Source: Branchiostoma belcheri
Taxonomy: Eukaryota > Chordata > Leptocardii > Amphioxiformes > Branchiostomatidae
Assembly: GCF_001625305.1 (NCBI RefSeq)
Contig: NW_017803925.1
Coordinates: 29,506 to 93,505, forward strand
Direction of reading: 5' to 3'
Length of the DNA stretch: 64,000 nucleotides
Below the pieces are notes generated by a model. It was not told the origin of the DNA and did no database searches. It was given only the letters and a program-made list of their open reading frames with translations. The translations under genes were made by a program, and so were the position numbers. The first letter of the stretch is position 1. Every line of letters begins with the position of its first letter. Positions 44,664 through 59,600 of the stretch are shown one piece after another.

Positions 44664-47600
44664 GTAAACCTCGAATTTCAATTTTCATTGCTTGTCTTTC
44701 ATGCTGCCTACTGCCTAAATGCCTAGACCAGACCTGATCCTCTTCTTTTGTCCTTCCAGGCAGCACGGTCATTAGCCTTTAATTACTAGTTTAGCAAACT
44801 TGAGGACCATCCTGTGTCATGTACTATCTGGTCCCGCATCTTTTGGGGGGTCTTCCTCTAGGCCTCAAGGCCCGGTTTCATCCAATTATAAATAATGTAT
44901 TTTTTCTTTATTTGTAAATATTTTTTGCATGTTAATGTCAATAGGCTAAATGCATAAAATGATGTCCATGGAAACTGATTAACATAATACATGCAAAAAA
45001 GGATAACGCGAAAGTCTAAAAGCAACTGCTAGAAAGTACATACTTATCCAACTAATATGGGTGGGAGAGTGGGTGTGGCCTTCTACTTATATATGGCCTG
45101 TACCCCGGCTCAACAGCGCCACCTTTTGATACAGAAGAAAAGTACAGCATGCAAAAGCTCTATTTTGTTGATAGCGAGTCATTTTACGATATTTGAATAA
45201 TGAAGGAAGCTGCGTGGATCAAAATTAACTCCAGTCATGAGCCGTGATGAAGGGTTATATGGACACAGTCATGTTTGGGACTTATAATCAGCCCAGAACC
45301 TTTTTATGGGTTCACCACACCACGAAGTGGTGGTGAACCCATATTGCTTTTTCTGATGTTTCTTCTCCTCCTTCTCCTCCTCCTGCCATATCTTTAAATG
45401 GATTCAGCTTCTTCATTTTAGGGCCTAAGGTCCTGAAATTTGGTATGGAGGTACAGTGGGCAAATACCCCTAGGCGTTTTTTTAATTTTTGTGATACAGG
45501 CTTTTAGAATGGTTTTATTTGAGTTTTTTGGCTGTTTTATAGCAAATGTATTACTGTGTTAGTGTGCCGTGTTTACCACGTCTGGGCATGAGTCATCACA
45601 ATGGAATGCAGGGCATCAACCAATAGGCATGCAGCTTTCCTCTATACTTCTTGCTGATTGGCTGTTGGGATTTAACTTGATTAACACCCGCATAGAGCAT
45701 TTCCACCTGCACAGAGCATTTCTTGCTGATTGGCTGTTGGGATTTAACTTGATTAACACCTGCACAGAGCATTTCCATACTGACAGTATGTCTTTATTCA
45801 AGTGTTTTGGTAGGTATTTCAAGCTTTTCTGCTCCAGCATTGGAATGCGGGGCATGAACGTTTTTTTATTTTTTTTGAAAATCAACAGTTTGCATTATGC
45901 AATTAAAAATCCTAACCAATAAAGTAGGGAATAGCTATCCAACTGTTGTTTTAGTTGTATGTTACTTCATATTATAGTTATATCAATGTAATTGTTTTCC
46001 CTTGTGTTTCTCATTCTTTCCCTGCCATGTGGTAAAATGTGGTGAACCCATCGCTGTATTTGCTCCAAAGCAAATATTGGCCTTTCTAGTGTTAATGCTG
46101 GTTTTTGAAATTATTTTATCCAATTTTGACTGTTCAATCTGCTTAAACAATAGAATACAGTCAGTGATTTAGCAACATGTCCTTTACTGCTAGTGCCTGA
46201 GCCTTTTGATTTGATAATGCAGCGGTTGTATACATTTAATAGCATAATCACACTATTCAATCAATTGTGAACGACAGCTTGTCGTGCATTTGCGCGTCGT
46301 GCCCCATTCCTTTATAACACATGTAATCAACAGTGTCCATGCAAAGTGCCAAGCTTAGGGAACATGCATATTGGACTAACCCTGTTTCAACATGCACACG
46401 TTAAACCTACTGCAGATTGATTTTTGCAGTGATGTAGTATGTAAGAAGACAGCACAATTCTCATCATCACATAGCCAAAGGACGCCGACCAATCATATGA
46501 TTTACGTTTACATCGCTTATCAAAGCAAAGAGCACAATTGATCAACTTTAATTCCATTTTTATCTATATGTTTGACAAGAACTGTTTTTGTTCTTTCATT
46601 GGCCGCATTTATTTTGTCTAATCACCACCCGTGCAGTGATTGCGCTGCATGCTGTCAGTAAATGCAATTGAAATTTGTCGCTTCAGAATACATTCAATAT
46701 ATGTCAGGATATCACAAACAGACTTAACCATACTCCTCCCAGTCTGTCAGGTTCCACTTGGGATGGAATCCGGCGCCATACCTGATGACGGCATCACAGC
46801 ATCATCGGACTCTGGTGTTGATCACGAGCCATACTACGGACGGCTAAACGGAATCAGGGGTTACGGAGGCTGGACACCATTTTACAGGGACATTCATCAA
46901 TGGTTGCAGGTGAAAATGCTATCGTTCTGCTTATTTAAAAAAGCAATTATTCTATTCTATTACAAATCTCCAGTTGGCGCCACTGTCGTATTCGAAAGAG
47001 ACAGTCCGTTTTTTTTAAAAGGAGTTTGAAATAGAACACAGCAGAATGCAGCAGTCACATTTGGTTGTTTATCTAACCTAAAATGTCATATTTTTTATAT
47101 TTTTATTACCCGAAATTGTGATAACGTATGAATTGAATGCAATATATATTGATGTCTCAATTTTACGTAGCGTACATGGTCAAGTGTTATCAGGTAATTC
47201 TGCTCCTGTGTTATATTTTTATTTATTCATATTTTATATTTTTGTTATATTATTATATTTTAACGAAAGCCGATGAATTATGCCTATTAGGTGGATTTAG
47301 GAGAAGAGCAGCGCGTCACCGGTACCATTACCCAGGGTGGCGGATGGGATCTTGTTGAACAATGGGTGACATCATACAAACTCCAGTACAGTGTAGATGG
47401 AACTATTTGGACGACATATGCGGACAGCGTTGAGTCAGATAAGGTTTATAGATATATGCATATATAAATATATATAACAGTCAATAATTCGTTCCAGTAT
47501 TCTTTCGATGCATGTCTGCAAATAAACAAGCGTTTCTGTCGCGAAGTATTGCTCCAACCTAGTCGGCTTCAATCCATTTTTCTCTTCTTTTCTCCAAACT

Positions 47601-50600
47601 CTCCTATAATAATTAGTCATATTTTCGATTTACAAAACCTCACGTAGGTATCATACAGGTGTACGTGTCATGAGATTAATATGTTTACTTTTTATGGGTT
47701 CACCACACCACGAAGTGGTGTGGTGAAACCATATTGCTTTTTCTGATGTTTCTTCTTCTTCTCCTCCTCCTCCTTCTCCTCCTCCTGCCATTTTTAAATG
47801 GATTCAGCTTCTTCATTTTAGGGCCCAAGGTCCTGAAATTTGGTATGGAGGTACAGTGGGCAAATACCCCTAGGCGTTTTTTAAATTATTGTGATACAGG
47901 CTTTTAGAATGGTTTTATTTGAGTTTTTTGGCTGTATTATAGCAAATGTATTACTGTGTCAGTGGGCAGTGTTAACCACATTTGGCATGAGTCATCACAA
48001 TGGAATGCAGGGCATCAACCAATAGGCATGCAGCTTTCCTCTCTTCTTCTTGCTGATTGGCTGTTGGGATTTAACTTGATTAACACCTGCACAGACCATT
48101 TCCACCTGCACAGAGCATTTCTTGCTGATTGGCTGTTGGGATTTAACTTGATTAACACCTGCACAGACCATTTCCATACTGACAGTATGTCTGTATTCAA
48201 GTGTTTTGGTAGGTATTTCAAGCTTTCCTGCTCCAGCATTGGAATGCGGGGCATGAACGTTTTTTTATTTATTTTGAAAATCAACAGTTTGCATTATGCA
48301 ATTAAAAATCCTAACCAATAAAGTAGGAAATAGCTATCCAACTGTTGTTTTAGTTGTATGTTACTTCATATTATAGTTATATCAATGTAAATCATTGTTT
48401 TCCCTTGTGTTTCTCATTCTTTCCCTGCCATGACGTCGTAAAATGTGGTGAACCCATCGCTGTATTTGCTCCAAAGCAAATATTGGCCTTTCTAGTATTA
48501 ATATTGTTTGTCTTTGATGGAATGTCAAAGATATTAAGATTGTTAGGGAAGAACTTTGACAGGCTATAAAACCCTCTTACCCGATACATCAATTTTCCAG
48601 GTTTTTACAGGAAACACGGATAGGAACACACCCGTAACGAACCTACTGGACAACCCCATTGATGCCCGATATGTGCGCTTCAACCCTCAAACCTGGCATG
48701 GGCACTTAGCAATGCGGGTGGAAATTCTAGGCTGTAGCATTGATCGTAGGTTTCTATTGTTGCATTCAATTTGGCTAAAGTGTTGTCTTATAGCAAAGTT
48801 TCATGATTGCTGATCAATAAGTATACCATACCGTTATTTCTACATGCTAGTTAATATTATAGTGTTGAGAGCATGAGGAGGATTGCCTCTTTTTAACATT
48901 TGAACGTTGGAAAACTACTTACGGATATGGAAAAAATGTAAAGGGATTCTATTGCAGGTTACTGTCTAAACAAATAGATAACCGATATGTACGTATTCCA
49001 CACACCACTAAATGTGTACTTTCTGCTATGTAGGTATTCTACTTAGCAGAAAGTATACATTTAGTGGTGTGATTTCTTTTCTAGCTAATGTTTGATGCGT
49101 TTTTACTCCGTGAAGGAGGTCAGGATCTCCAGACGGAGTGTTGTGAACGGCTGGTTTTTCGTGTTCGCAGTCAAAACACTGGGTTCTCTTTGTGTAATCG
49201 GCACGCAATTTTATACGCCGTCTGCGGGCATGCCCGTGTTGATGCAGGAATGTGTATTTTTGCCGTTGCTGCTTTCGCAGTCTATGTAATATTGCTCACG
49301 CACCCCTACAATAACGAGGCGAATTGGAATGGTCCAGAAAAACGCGTTGTTTGGAATAGCAGTGGGGGTGGAACTTTAAGCAGGTACGGTGAGGTTCCGA
49401 TAAGTGGTTCCAGACGTTTTTGCCCGTGCTTAAGAGATGGCAAGCTTTTTGGAAGATGTTCGCAGCCAAAACGCATTCTTCCGTACGTCGCATTTCTGTG
49501 TAATTTCGCATGTGGTGTGGCATTATGTCCGCGATGATGCACGTCTTTTCTTTTACCGTAGCTGTTTTGATATTGGAGTAAATGCTTATTTTTGAAACAT
49601 CCCCATGTCGTTGAAATGTTGTCGCCCGGTTATGTGACCGGTAGTAAGTCGGTCGTCGTCCTAGCAACGAGCATGCTGGCCGCTTAACTGTACACATGGC
49701 CAATTTTTTTTTGTTTGGGCCGCTCCATAGTGTTAGTGGAGCAGCTCTTTATAAACATGGACAATATTTTTGAGCAACCCATCAATGTGTCTGCCTCGTG
49801 GTCGGATGTGGTCTGGGGCTGGTAAACCGCACATACTAGTAGATCGGATAATTTTATGATTTGTTAGTTGTAAACGCGTCTTGTAGTATGAGCCGGTATA
49901 GGAAGAAGTAGCCTGTGTTACACAATCATGCTTTCGGCCGGATTGATGTGCAACTGTTATTAATTACAGGGACTGTGCTAATGCCGACTGGTTGCTTGGC
50001 CAGTCGCGCTGTCCCCCCGCTAATGTTGGGCAATATGCGAGCGTTCCCTGTAGACAGTCCCGGAGTCATTTTTTAGCACATTCGCACATTCCAGGAGCCA
50101 AACCAAAATACGTGATGTACTGGGGGCAATCATCCTTTTGCCGGATGTTGTTCATTGATGTGCAACTAGGGGTGGGTACCGGTTCAATCGGACCGGTTTG
50201 GACCGGTACATTAAGGAACCGAGTCCAAAAAACCGAAACGTGAAAATCGGATGATCGGACCTGATGTACATTTCTGTAGATTGTACACACAACACACACA
50301 TCTTTAGATAATGGCAGGTAAAAGAAATAACCCTGAATCATAGTAGATTAGCGTAAATCCATGTTTTTGCGTTCCAAACAAGATAAGAAATTGTTTCCCG
50401 GTATTAATCTCTGGGAACACGGCGCTGAATATTGACGCAAACGTCCGCTGCCGGCAGCGCTAGCGTTAAGATGACTGAGCCGACGCGCGTGTAAACAATT
50501 TTTCTTTGTACGGTATAAGCGCTACAATGCTATTTTCTACCATTACACATCGATATTCTAGTGAAGAAAGGCATAGTTTCAAGATTGTATGGGGAAAATA

Positions 50601-53600
50601 TATGCTTCTTTGCGGATTTTTAGCATTTTCGACGTGATTTTGTCGTCACTTAACCCGGAAGTGTGGACCGCGGTGTGATCTCACATACAGACAACGCAAC
50701 ACAGTAAAGCAGTTGAAACAATCTCAGCACCAGGGACAAAAACACAGCCAAATCACCAATGACGGGACACACACAAAAAAGGCCAGGACAAGAACAAGAT
50801 AAAAGTCAGCACCATTGACAAGACAACAACAGAAAAATATAACCAGCAAATCAGCAAGGTAACACCAGGGTCAGCAACAGGCTTCCAATCAGAAAGTATC
50901 ACACTTCACAGAGAATTGTCGCCAATGGCTACTTCCTTTTCTTGCAATATATCAAACTTCACGGAAGATTGTCGCCTATGGCTTCTTGTTTTCTCTTTCA
51001 ATTGTAGCGGTCCAATGTCCGGCTCGGACGGCCCCAACTAACGGAGCGGTGAGTCCAACCGGAGCGGTCTCCTACCCGAACGGGGTGACCTTCACCTGTA
51101 ACACGGGTTACGTACTGAACGGCGCTGCTGCTGCGACGTGCCAAGCTGACGGAACGTGGAGTAATCCCGTTCCAACATGCATACGTAAGCAAAGCAATTC
51201 AATTGCAGTATACATTATTGTATTCTCAATATATTTAAAAGAGTATTAGGAGGCAATTATTTCAAAACATGAGACAAATAAATTTACAAACGTGTAAATT
51301 TTTAAGCACAGATAACAGGTTGATCTCTATACATTGGCAGTCCTTTGAATTAAAAAAATTGCAGTACGTTCATGTAGTACATAGAACCTAAAGAGCAATG
51401 AAATTGCATGAAATGTCGAGTCTTCCTTCAGACTCATGTATCTTACTAAGCAAATGGCATTGTTTGATATGTTTTATTTGTTTTTTTTAGCGGTTCAATG
51501 TCCGACTCTGATAGCCCCAACAAACGGACAGCTGAGACCTACCGGAGCGGTCTCCTACCCAAACGGGATCATCTTCACCTGTAACCCGGGATACGTACTG
51601 AACGGTGCTGCTGCTGCGTCGTGCCAAGCTGACGGAACATGGAGTAACCCTGTTCCAACATGCACACGTAAGACGACTTGTAAATTCGTATATGTCAGCA
51701 GAGGCTATCAAATTGCAGCATGAAAAAATTACCAAACAAGAGTTTTACGACCCCATACCTTCGCCAAATGATATTAATCCTTCCGGTTGACGAATTATAA
51801 AATTTAAATGATTGATTTCGCAAATAAGAGCCTTATTTGCATGATTACATCATTTGATCTTATTCTCCACCCGACGACAGCCTTATCTTAACAAAAAATG
51901 TTTTCTAGCACCTCCTTATTAATTAGGCAAACGAGGTCATAATCTGAATATTATGAAAGTTATCTTTATTGATGTTCACCTTAACTTAAATTCCAAATGC
52001 GGCAAGTATGAAATTCCTAGCAATTACAACTATGAAATTATAAAAGATTGCCATTAATTATGCAAATTAGGTCTTTGTTTGTATAATCTATGTACTCAGA
52101 TGTTATTCTAGTTCTCAATTACATGTCATACGTGTTTTATGATACTATTATCGAACGAAGCAGATTTATAGAATTTTCTTATTAATTATGCAAATTAGCT
52201 CCTTATTTGCAAAATCGTCATCTGATCAGTCAAGCATAACTTTAGCTACCCACATAGCAATAAACACAACCCGTCAATCAGTTATCCTTCTGCTGCAGTT
52301 CCAGAACAAGATGCTAGGGGACTCATGTCACTTATTCCCATAATTAGTGATCTTAGCATGTCTAGATCGCGAGAATGAAAAACCGGAAGTTCTACTGCAG
52401 TACCAACAAAAGCCACCAGGGGGCCCAAAATGTAATCATTTCTAGGTCTAATCAAGACCTCCCACCTACCATGTTTAGTGACAATGCGTATTAATCTTCT
52501 TGAGTTATGCTGTTCACAGACAAACAGACAAACGGACAAACGGACAGTCGGACAAACACTAATGAAAACATAACCTTCTTGGCGAAGGTAAAAAGAGTAT
52601 TGGAAAGTATGTAGGTATGTTTTCTCAATTCCGAACACGACAGACAGGCATGTACCAAAAGACAACATTTTGTTCATCTTTAGTAAATAGATGTCCATAA
52701 TAAGAGGGCATTAGTCATTTTCTTACAACCACGTTCAATGTTGACGTCACCAGAACCATACGTGTATCCGACCATATATCATTTTTTGCACGCCAGCACT
52801 GTGGTGATAAGAGCATAACAAGGATTGTCCCTTCTGCTATTTGAACTTTGGCATCCGGACGTCTATCTACTAATGCTATACGTCTATACCTAGCACTAGT
52901 ATGTTTTTTATGTAGTATTTATCATTAGGAATCTTGCCCTAAAGGTTGTCATGCGCGTATATGTTGTGCTCGTTTAAAATTATTTAGGGGGCATTTCAAC
53001 GATATCCAACACCAAGTGGTTCAGAACGCATGTTCTTTTTCTTACAGTCTGTCAAGTTCAGCTTGGGATGGAATCCGGCGCCATACCTGATGACAGCATC
53101 ACAGCATCATCGGACTCTGGTGTTGATCACGAGCCATACTACGGACGGCTAAACGGAATCAGGGGTTACGGAGACTGGACACCATTTTTCAGGGACATTC
53201 ATCAATGGTTGCAGGTATATTAGAAATGCCGCGGTGCTTACATGGAGACATTTCATGCCATTCCGTTACATCATTAAAGGGGGGGTATGTAACTTTTTTT
53301 GACAATCCAAAAGGTATATTTGCCACTCCTTTCTTTACATAGTAAGTTGACATACCCCTTTAGTATTCAAGACCAATATTCAGCAATAGACAAGCCATGG
53401 ATTGATAAATGCAATATATATATATATATATATATATTAGGTGGATTTAGGAGAAGAGCAGCGCGTCACCGGCACCATTACCCAGGGTGGCGGATGGGAT
53501 CTTGTTGAACAATGGGTGACGTCATACAAACTCCAGTACAGTGTAGATGGAAATATTTGGACGACATATTCAGACAGCGATGACTCAGAAAAGGTATATA

Positions 53601-56600
53601 TGTATGGATATATAAATATATATAACAGTCATTTTTATACCAGAATAGTATCTATTATACAAACGTAAAGATAGACTTATAAATAGTCAAACATTCTGCA
53701 CTTCTCAACCCTATCTAGACTGGGCTTTTTTATATTTGGGACGGGGGGGGCACATTCGCCCCCCCCCCAAAAAAAAACTCGTGAACAGTATATTGTATGG
53801 CCTCTAAATTATTTTAGGATGGTGTACTAGTAATAATTAATAATGAAAAAATGTTAATATCATTATGGCGTAATATGACGTCAGTATGACGTCATTCATG
53901 TGATTTATTGCCTTAAACCATTTTCTCGTAAAACTTAATGGTAAGTTTAACAAAAAGTGTTTATGATAGAATGTTAAGGTCTACTTAATCGTGTGTTGCC
54001 CATAGCAACACCATTGACGTCATGAAATGATGCTATGTATGTTTAAACTATCCGTCATCTCGAATCGTCAATATTGAATTTTCGAAAATATTCTTTTTAA
54101 GATAAAGCCTTAAAACAAAATGGAAATTGTTGGTCTTTTATGGAATGCCTAAGGCTGTCAAATTCCCTTACCCGATTTCTCCCTTTGCTTTCCAGGTTTT
54201 TACAGGAAACACGGACAGGAACACACCCGTAACGAACCTACTGGACAACCCCATTGATGCCCGTTATGTGCGCTTCAACCCTCAAACCTGGCATGGACAC
54301 TTAGCAATGCGGGTGGAAATTCTAGGCTGCAGAACTGATAGTAGGTTTCTCTTGTGGTATTGGCTACAGTGTTGTCCAATAGCATTAAATTGTTCATCAA
54401 TATACCATACTGTTATTTCTTTATACTAGTTACATTACACTTCAGAGTAAAAGGGCGTGCAGGAAAAATGGCATGCCTCTACTCTTCTTTCGAAAGGTGT
54501 GGTGCGTTCTTTAACTCTACCCAAACACTGCACCTTTTTTAATCGTCCTAGGCAATTATTTCTCTCTTTATTTTTTATAGTAGGCATTCAATGTCCTGCT
54601 CTAATAGCCCCGAGTAACGGAGCGATAAGTCCTACCGGAGTCATCTCCTACCCAAACGGGGTCACCTTCACCTGTAACACGGGTTACGTACTGAACGGCG
54701 CTGCTGCTGCGACGTGCCAAGCTGACGGAACATGGAGTAACCCTGTCCCAACGTGCACACGTAAGACGTATTGAAAGTTTTTAAAAATGGTAAATAGAGT
54801 AAACAGAGTAGTTATTGTGTTTGTGCGCCTACAGTAGTAGCAATAGCATTAGGAGAACTGCCACGTTATGTATTTAGAATTTGGCCATATCAACTTGTGA
54901 TTAGTCCACTCGATTGTAACACTTCATCAAAGACTTGTGCTATCCCTTATTATTTTAATAATTATGATATAGATATGTTAGATATGTTTTATTCGACATT
55001 AGATCTTATTCAACACACTTATTTTATTGTTACGTTGTTACTCTCTTTATGTAGTTTGCCATACATTGTACCACGTGCAATTGCCATACAATAAAGTTCT
55101 TCTTCTTCTATCCATATCTATCGTAAGAGGATCAATACGACATGGAGCAACCATGTTCCGTCAACCTGCCAGTTCATATAATCTGCATGTATATTCAACA
55201 ATACCCATCTATGTGTGGTATACCCACAGGCATTCACGATATAGTGTAGTATGTATTGAGGGTAACTTCGTGACCATTTAATATTTAAAACACAATAGAC
55301 GTTCATGGCTTGAAATATATCATTTTGTGCATCTTCAGTACATATTCGAATATCAGTAAGGAAGGGTTATTGACAATTTCAGCTAGACAATGTCCAACGT
55401 TGACGGCCCCAAATAACGGGAACTTAAGTCCCCTCGGACCACACGTCTACCCAAACGGGGTCACCTTTACCTGTAACCCGGGATACGTACGGAACGGTGC
55501 TGCTGCTGCAACGTGCCAAGCTGACGGGACTTGGAGCAATTCTGCTCCAACATGCACACGTAAGTCGACCTACAAGTTGTAATATACTATAGGGCTTATT
55601 CACCACAGATGGTCACGTGACTCTTCCCCCGGCAGCGAGCATTGTCCGCCATTAGGGGGTGCAGCCTGGTGCCTATCGCTATGGTACGCTATGCAAACTC
55701 TTGGCGATAGTTGCGTGTTTTGGGCCACAATCTACGTTTTGAACACTCTTCTTGTTCGTAACATTGTCCTTGGGGTTGTTCTGGCTCCATGACCACGTCT
55801 CATGTTCTCAAGATCGGCTTTTATCGGCTTTTTTTGCTGATCAGAAATCGGTGTGTTTTACCCTGGCGTAGGGGCCTGTAGATGTCAACGTGGGTAGCCA
55901 TGGCCACGTATCTGTTGGAGCTACCTGTCCTTTTACTCTGTGGTAAATGTCCACGTAGAACAGGGCCCTGGCAACTTGTAACACTCACCTTGTTCAGCCA
56001 CAGTCGCGGCAGTGCGGACTGTGGATGGCGGCCGGTCGGCGGCCGATGGCCCCGCATTTGTTTGTTATTATCCAGACACAGTCCGGGGCTGTTCCAAAAT
56101 AGCGACCTTTGCGTATCCCGACAGTCTACAACGTACTTCACCACGAAACTGCACGTCCCACAACATTCTCTACACATCCTGATACAACGATCAAATCAAA
56201 TCAAACGCTTTCAGACTCTTAAAGGGTTTGAACCGATCCTGTGTGTAAAAACTTCTGCCCCGTGAGTACCAAGCTTAGTCGCGTCAATGGACTCCGCTGG
56301 CGGTAGACGCCGTCTCGATCAGACTGATCAAAACTCAACAAAAACGGGTCAATCCCAACAGATTTTATTTTGTTCCAGTAACGAGAGGTATGAGTGGTGG
56401 TTAACTCTTCGTGTAATAGGACAAAGGACAGTTTACCTAACGTTTGTCGGCCATTTCAACGCTTGGAAACTCACTGTAGAGGTGGACCCCAAAATGGCGT
56501 CGCACGGAACATGAGGGGTGGTGACGTCATGATGACGTGTGGTGAATNATTGTCCTTGGGGTTGTTCTGGCTCCATGACCACGTCTCATGTTCTCAAGAT

Positions 56601-59600
56601 CGGCTTTTATCGGCTTTTTTTGCTGATCAGAAATCGGTGTGTTTTACCCTGGCGTAGGGGCCTGTAGATGTCAACGTGGGTAGCCATGGCCACGTATCTG
56701 TTGGAGCTACCTGTCCTTTTACTCTGTGGTAAATGTCCACGTAGAACAGGGCCCTGGCAACTTGTAACACTCACCTTGTTCAGCCACAGTCGCGGCAGTG
56801 CGGACTGTGGATGGCGGCCGGTCGGCGGCCGATGGCCCCGCATTTGTTGTTATTATCCAGACACAGTCCGGGGCTGTTCCAAAATAGCGACCTTTGCGTA
56901 TCCCGACAGTCTACAACGTACTTCACCACGAAACTGCACGTCCCACAACATTCTCTACACATCCTGATACAACGATCAAATCAAATCAAACGCTTTCAGA
57001 CTCTTAAAGGGTTTGAACCGATCCTGTGTGTAAAAACTTCTGCCCCGTGAGTACCAAGCTTAGTCGCGTCAATGGACTCCGCTGGCGGTAGACGCCGTCT
57101 CGATCAGACTGATCAAAACTCAACAAAAACGGGTCAATCCCAACAGATTTTATTTTGTTCCAGTAACGAGAGGTATGAGTGGTGGTAAAGTCTTCGTGTA
57201 ATAGGACAAAGGACAGTTTACCTAACGTTTGTCGGCCATTTCAACGCTTGGAAACTCACTGTAGAGGTGGACCCCAAAATGGCGTCGCACGGAACATGAG
57301 GGGTGGTGACGTCATGATGACGTGTGGTGAATAAGCTCTATATGAAAAAAAAATGTCTATTACATTGTAGTACACAGACATAGGGTTTAACATGATGGAT
57401 AGTGATGGGTTAGAGACGTCATGTTTGTATTTTTAGCATAAGGAAAAACTTCTGTTACAGTAATAAAATCTTATTGACCTAAAGGGTCTGTCTTGCAGAT
57501 TCAGTCGTAAAGATCCATTTATTGTCTAGACATACGTGCCCTACTTATCAACAAAAGCACACCTAAAATATAACGCTTTTATTTTTATGATTGATGATGT
57601 TTTTGGTCCTTTTCATTGTAGCGATTCAATGTCCGGGTCGGACGGCCCCAACTAACGGAGCGGTGAGCCCTACCGGAGCGGTCTCCTATCCAAACGGGGT
57701 CATCTTCAACTGTAACACGGGATACGTACTGAACGGCGCCGCTGCTGCGACGTGCCAAGCTGACGGAACATGGAGTAATCCTGTCCCAACATGCACACGT
57801 AAGACGTATTGGAAGTTAATAAATGGTACATACATGTAGAGTAATGTAGTAAATGCTTTTGCACGACTACACTAGTACACTGTACTGAGCAGCATTAAGA
57901 GAATTGCCACTTTTAGTATCTAAGATTTGGAAAATAGAACTATACTTACGCTAGCCACGTCTATATTTAAATGCATATCTATTATTTAAGGATTGATACA
58001 TCAGCCAAAAATATCTATTCTATTTAGCAGAAGGTACAGGTTATGTATTGTAATTTTTTTTACCTATAAGTTAGATATTTCTTTTTCTAATATCCGTAGC
58101 AAACGTTCAATGTCCGACTCGGTCGGCCCCAATTAACGGAGCCGTGAGTCCGACCGGAGTGATATCATTTCCAAACGGGGTCACCTTCACCTGTAACCCG
58201 GGTTACGTACTGAACGGCGCTGCTGCTGCGACGTGCCAAGCTGACGGAACATGGAGTAATCCTGTACCAACATGCACACGTAAGACTATATCCAAGTTGA
58301 TATTTGTTAGTTGCAGTAATAACTATCGAGTTCTAGTATACAGGCATTTTATAGACTGTAAATTGGGAATGTATATATATTGTCTGCATTTAACATATGA
58401 TATGCAGGCATACGTTAAAATACGTTATCGACAGCATCTTTAGTACAAAAATAAATGATATGTCAAGATTTCTTTTACCATTTCAACCAGACTAACCCAA
58501 CTATCGGGGCTTCATGTCCTATCCGAACACATATACAGACATAACGGAACGTGGTCAAGTTTACTTTTAACAAGGGATTATGTAATCTAGTGGTGAGGGC
58601 ATGAGAAGGAAATAGATTTTAATAATATATATGAACTTTGGCAAACCATTTTAGTAGATGCTGGTGCACATTCATATTTTAGTACAGAGAATCTAAAGGG
58701 CCTGTTCTTGCAAGTTTCTGTTATGAAAGATCCATACATTACGTAGAGACATAAAGTAATATATACTCCTATTTCTAGCTACGTGTTTAATAGGAAGTCT
58801 TTTTTTACTGTTGTATTTTTCGTTTCAGCTGTTCAATGTTCGTCTCGAACGGCACCAACTAACGGAGTCGTGAGTCCTGCCGGAGCGGTCTCCTACCCAA
58901 ACGGGGTCACCTTCACCTGTAACCCGGGATACGTACTGAACGGCGCTGCTGATGCGACGTGCCAAGCTGACGGAACATGGAGCAACCCTGTTCCAACATG
59001 CACACGTAAGACTTGGGTTCATGTAAGGTTCATGTATGCTAGCAAATGTAGTATAATCGCATTTATGACATTGTGAAAAGAGTATCAGAGGGGGAATTGC
59101 TTGTGCTTTCTGTATTTCAACTATACAGGTACACATATCAAGATACATTTATAGTATTTTCAGTCAATGAGTAGACCTCGGTAATAACACGTTTCTTATC
59201 ATTTTAGCAAGACAATGTCCAACGTTAACGGCCCCGCCTAACGGTGCGCTCAGTACCACAGCGACATCCTACCAGACTGTGGTCACCTTCACCTGTAACA
59301 CGGGATACATGCTGAACGGCGCCGCTGCTGCGACGTGCCAAGCTGACAGGACATGGAGTAATCCTGTTCCAACATGCACACGTAAGACAATCTGCAAGTT
59401 GATATATGCCAAAAGCAATAATGCCTATAAAACTGTGGTATACAGGCATTCACAATTTATTATACAAAATATTCAAAGGTAACTGTGTGATCATTCAGTA
59501 TGTAAACACGATGGACGGTTATGGATTGAAATACGTCATTCATTTTGTGCATCTTTATTTCATATTCTAATGTAAGTAATGAAAGGTTATTGACTATTTC

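Noticed and set aside
45569..48321. ORFs of 117 and 121 codons in the two Helitron-like repeats
   Set aside because: They lie over an internal DNA duplication and show no protein-level pattern beyond the shared DNA identity.
50168..50240. GGGGTGGGTACCGGTT stretch as a transposon end
   Set aside because: It resembles the reverse of a stretch near 9370, but no second end or target duplication could be found.
55821..57050. ORFs of 60-127 codons in both halves of the MITE
   Set aside because: They overlap on both strands, have no domain signal, and exist twice only because of the probable assembly duplication.
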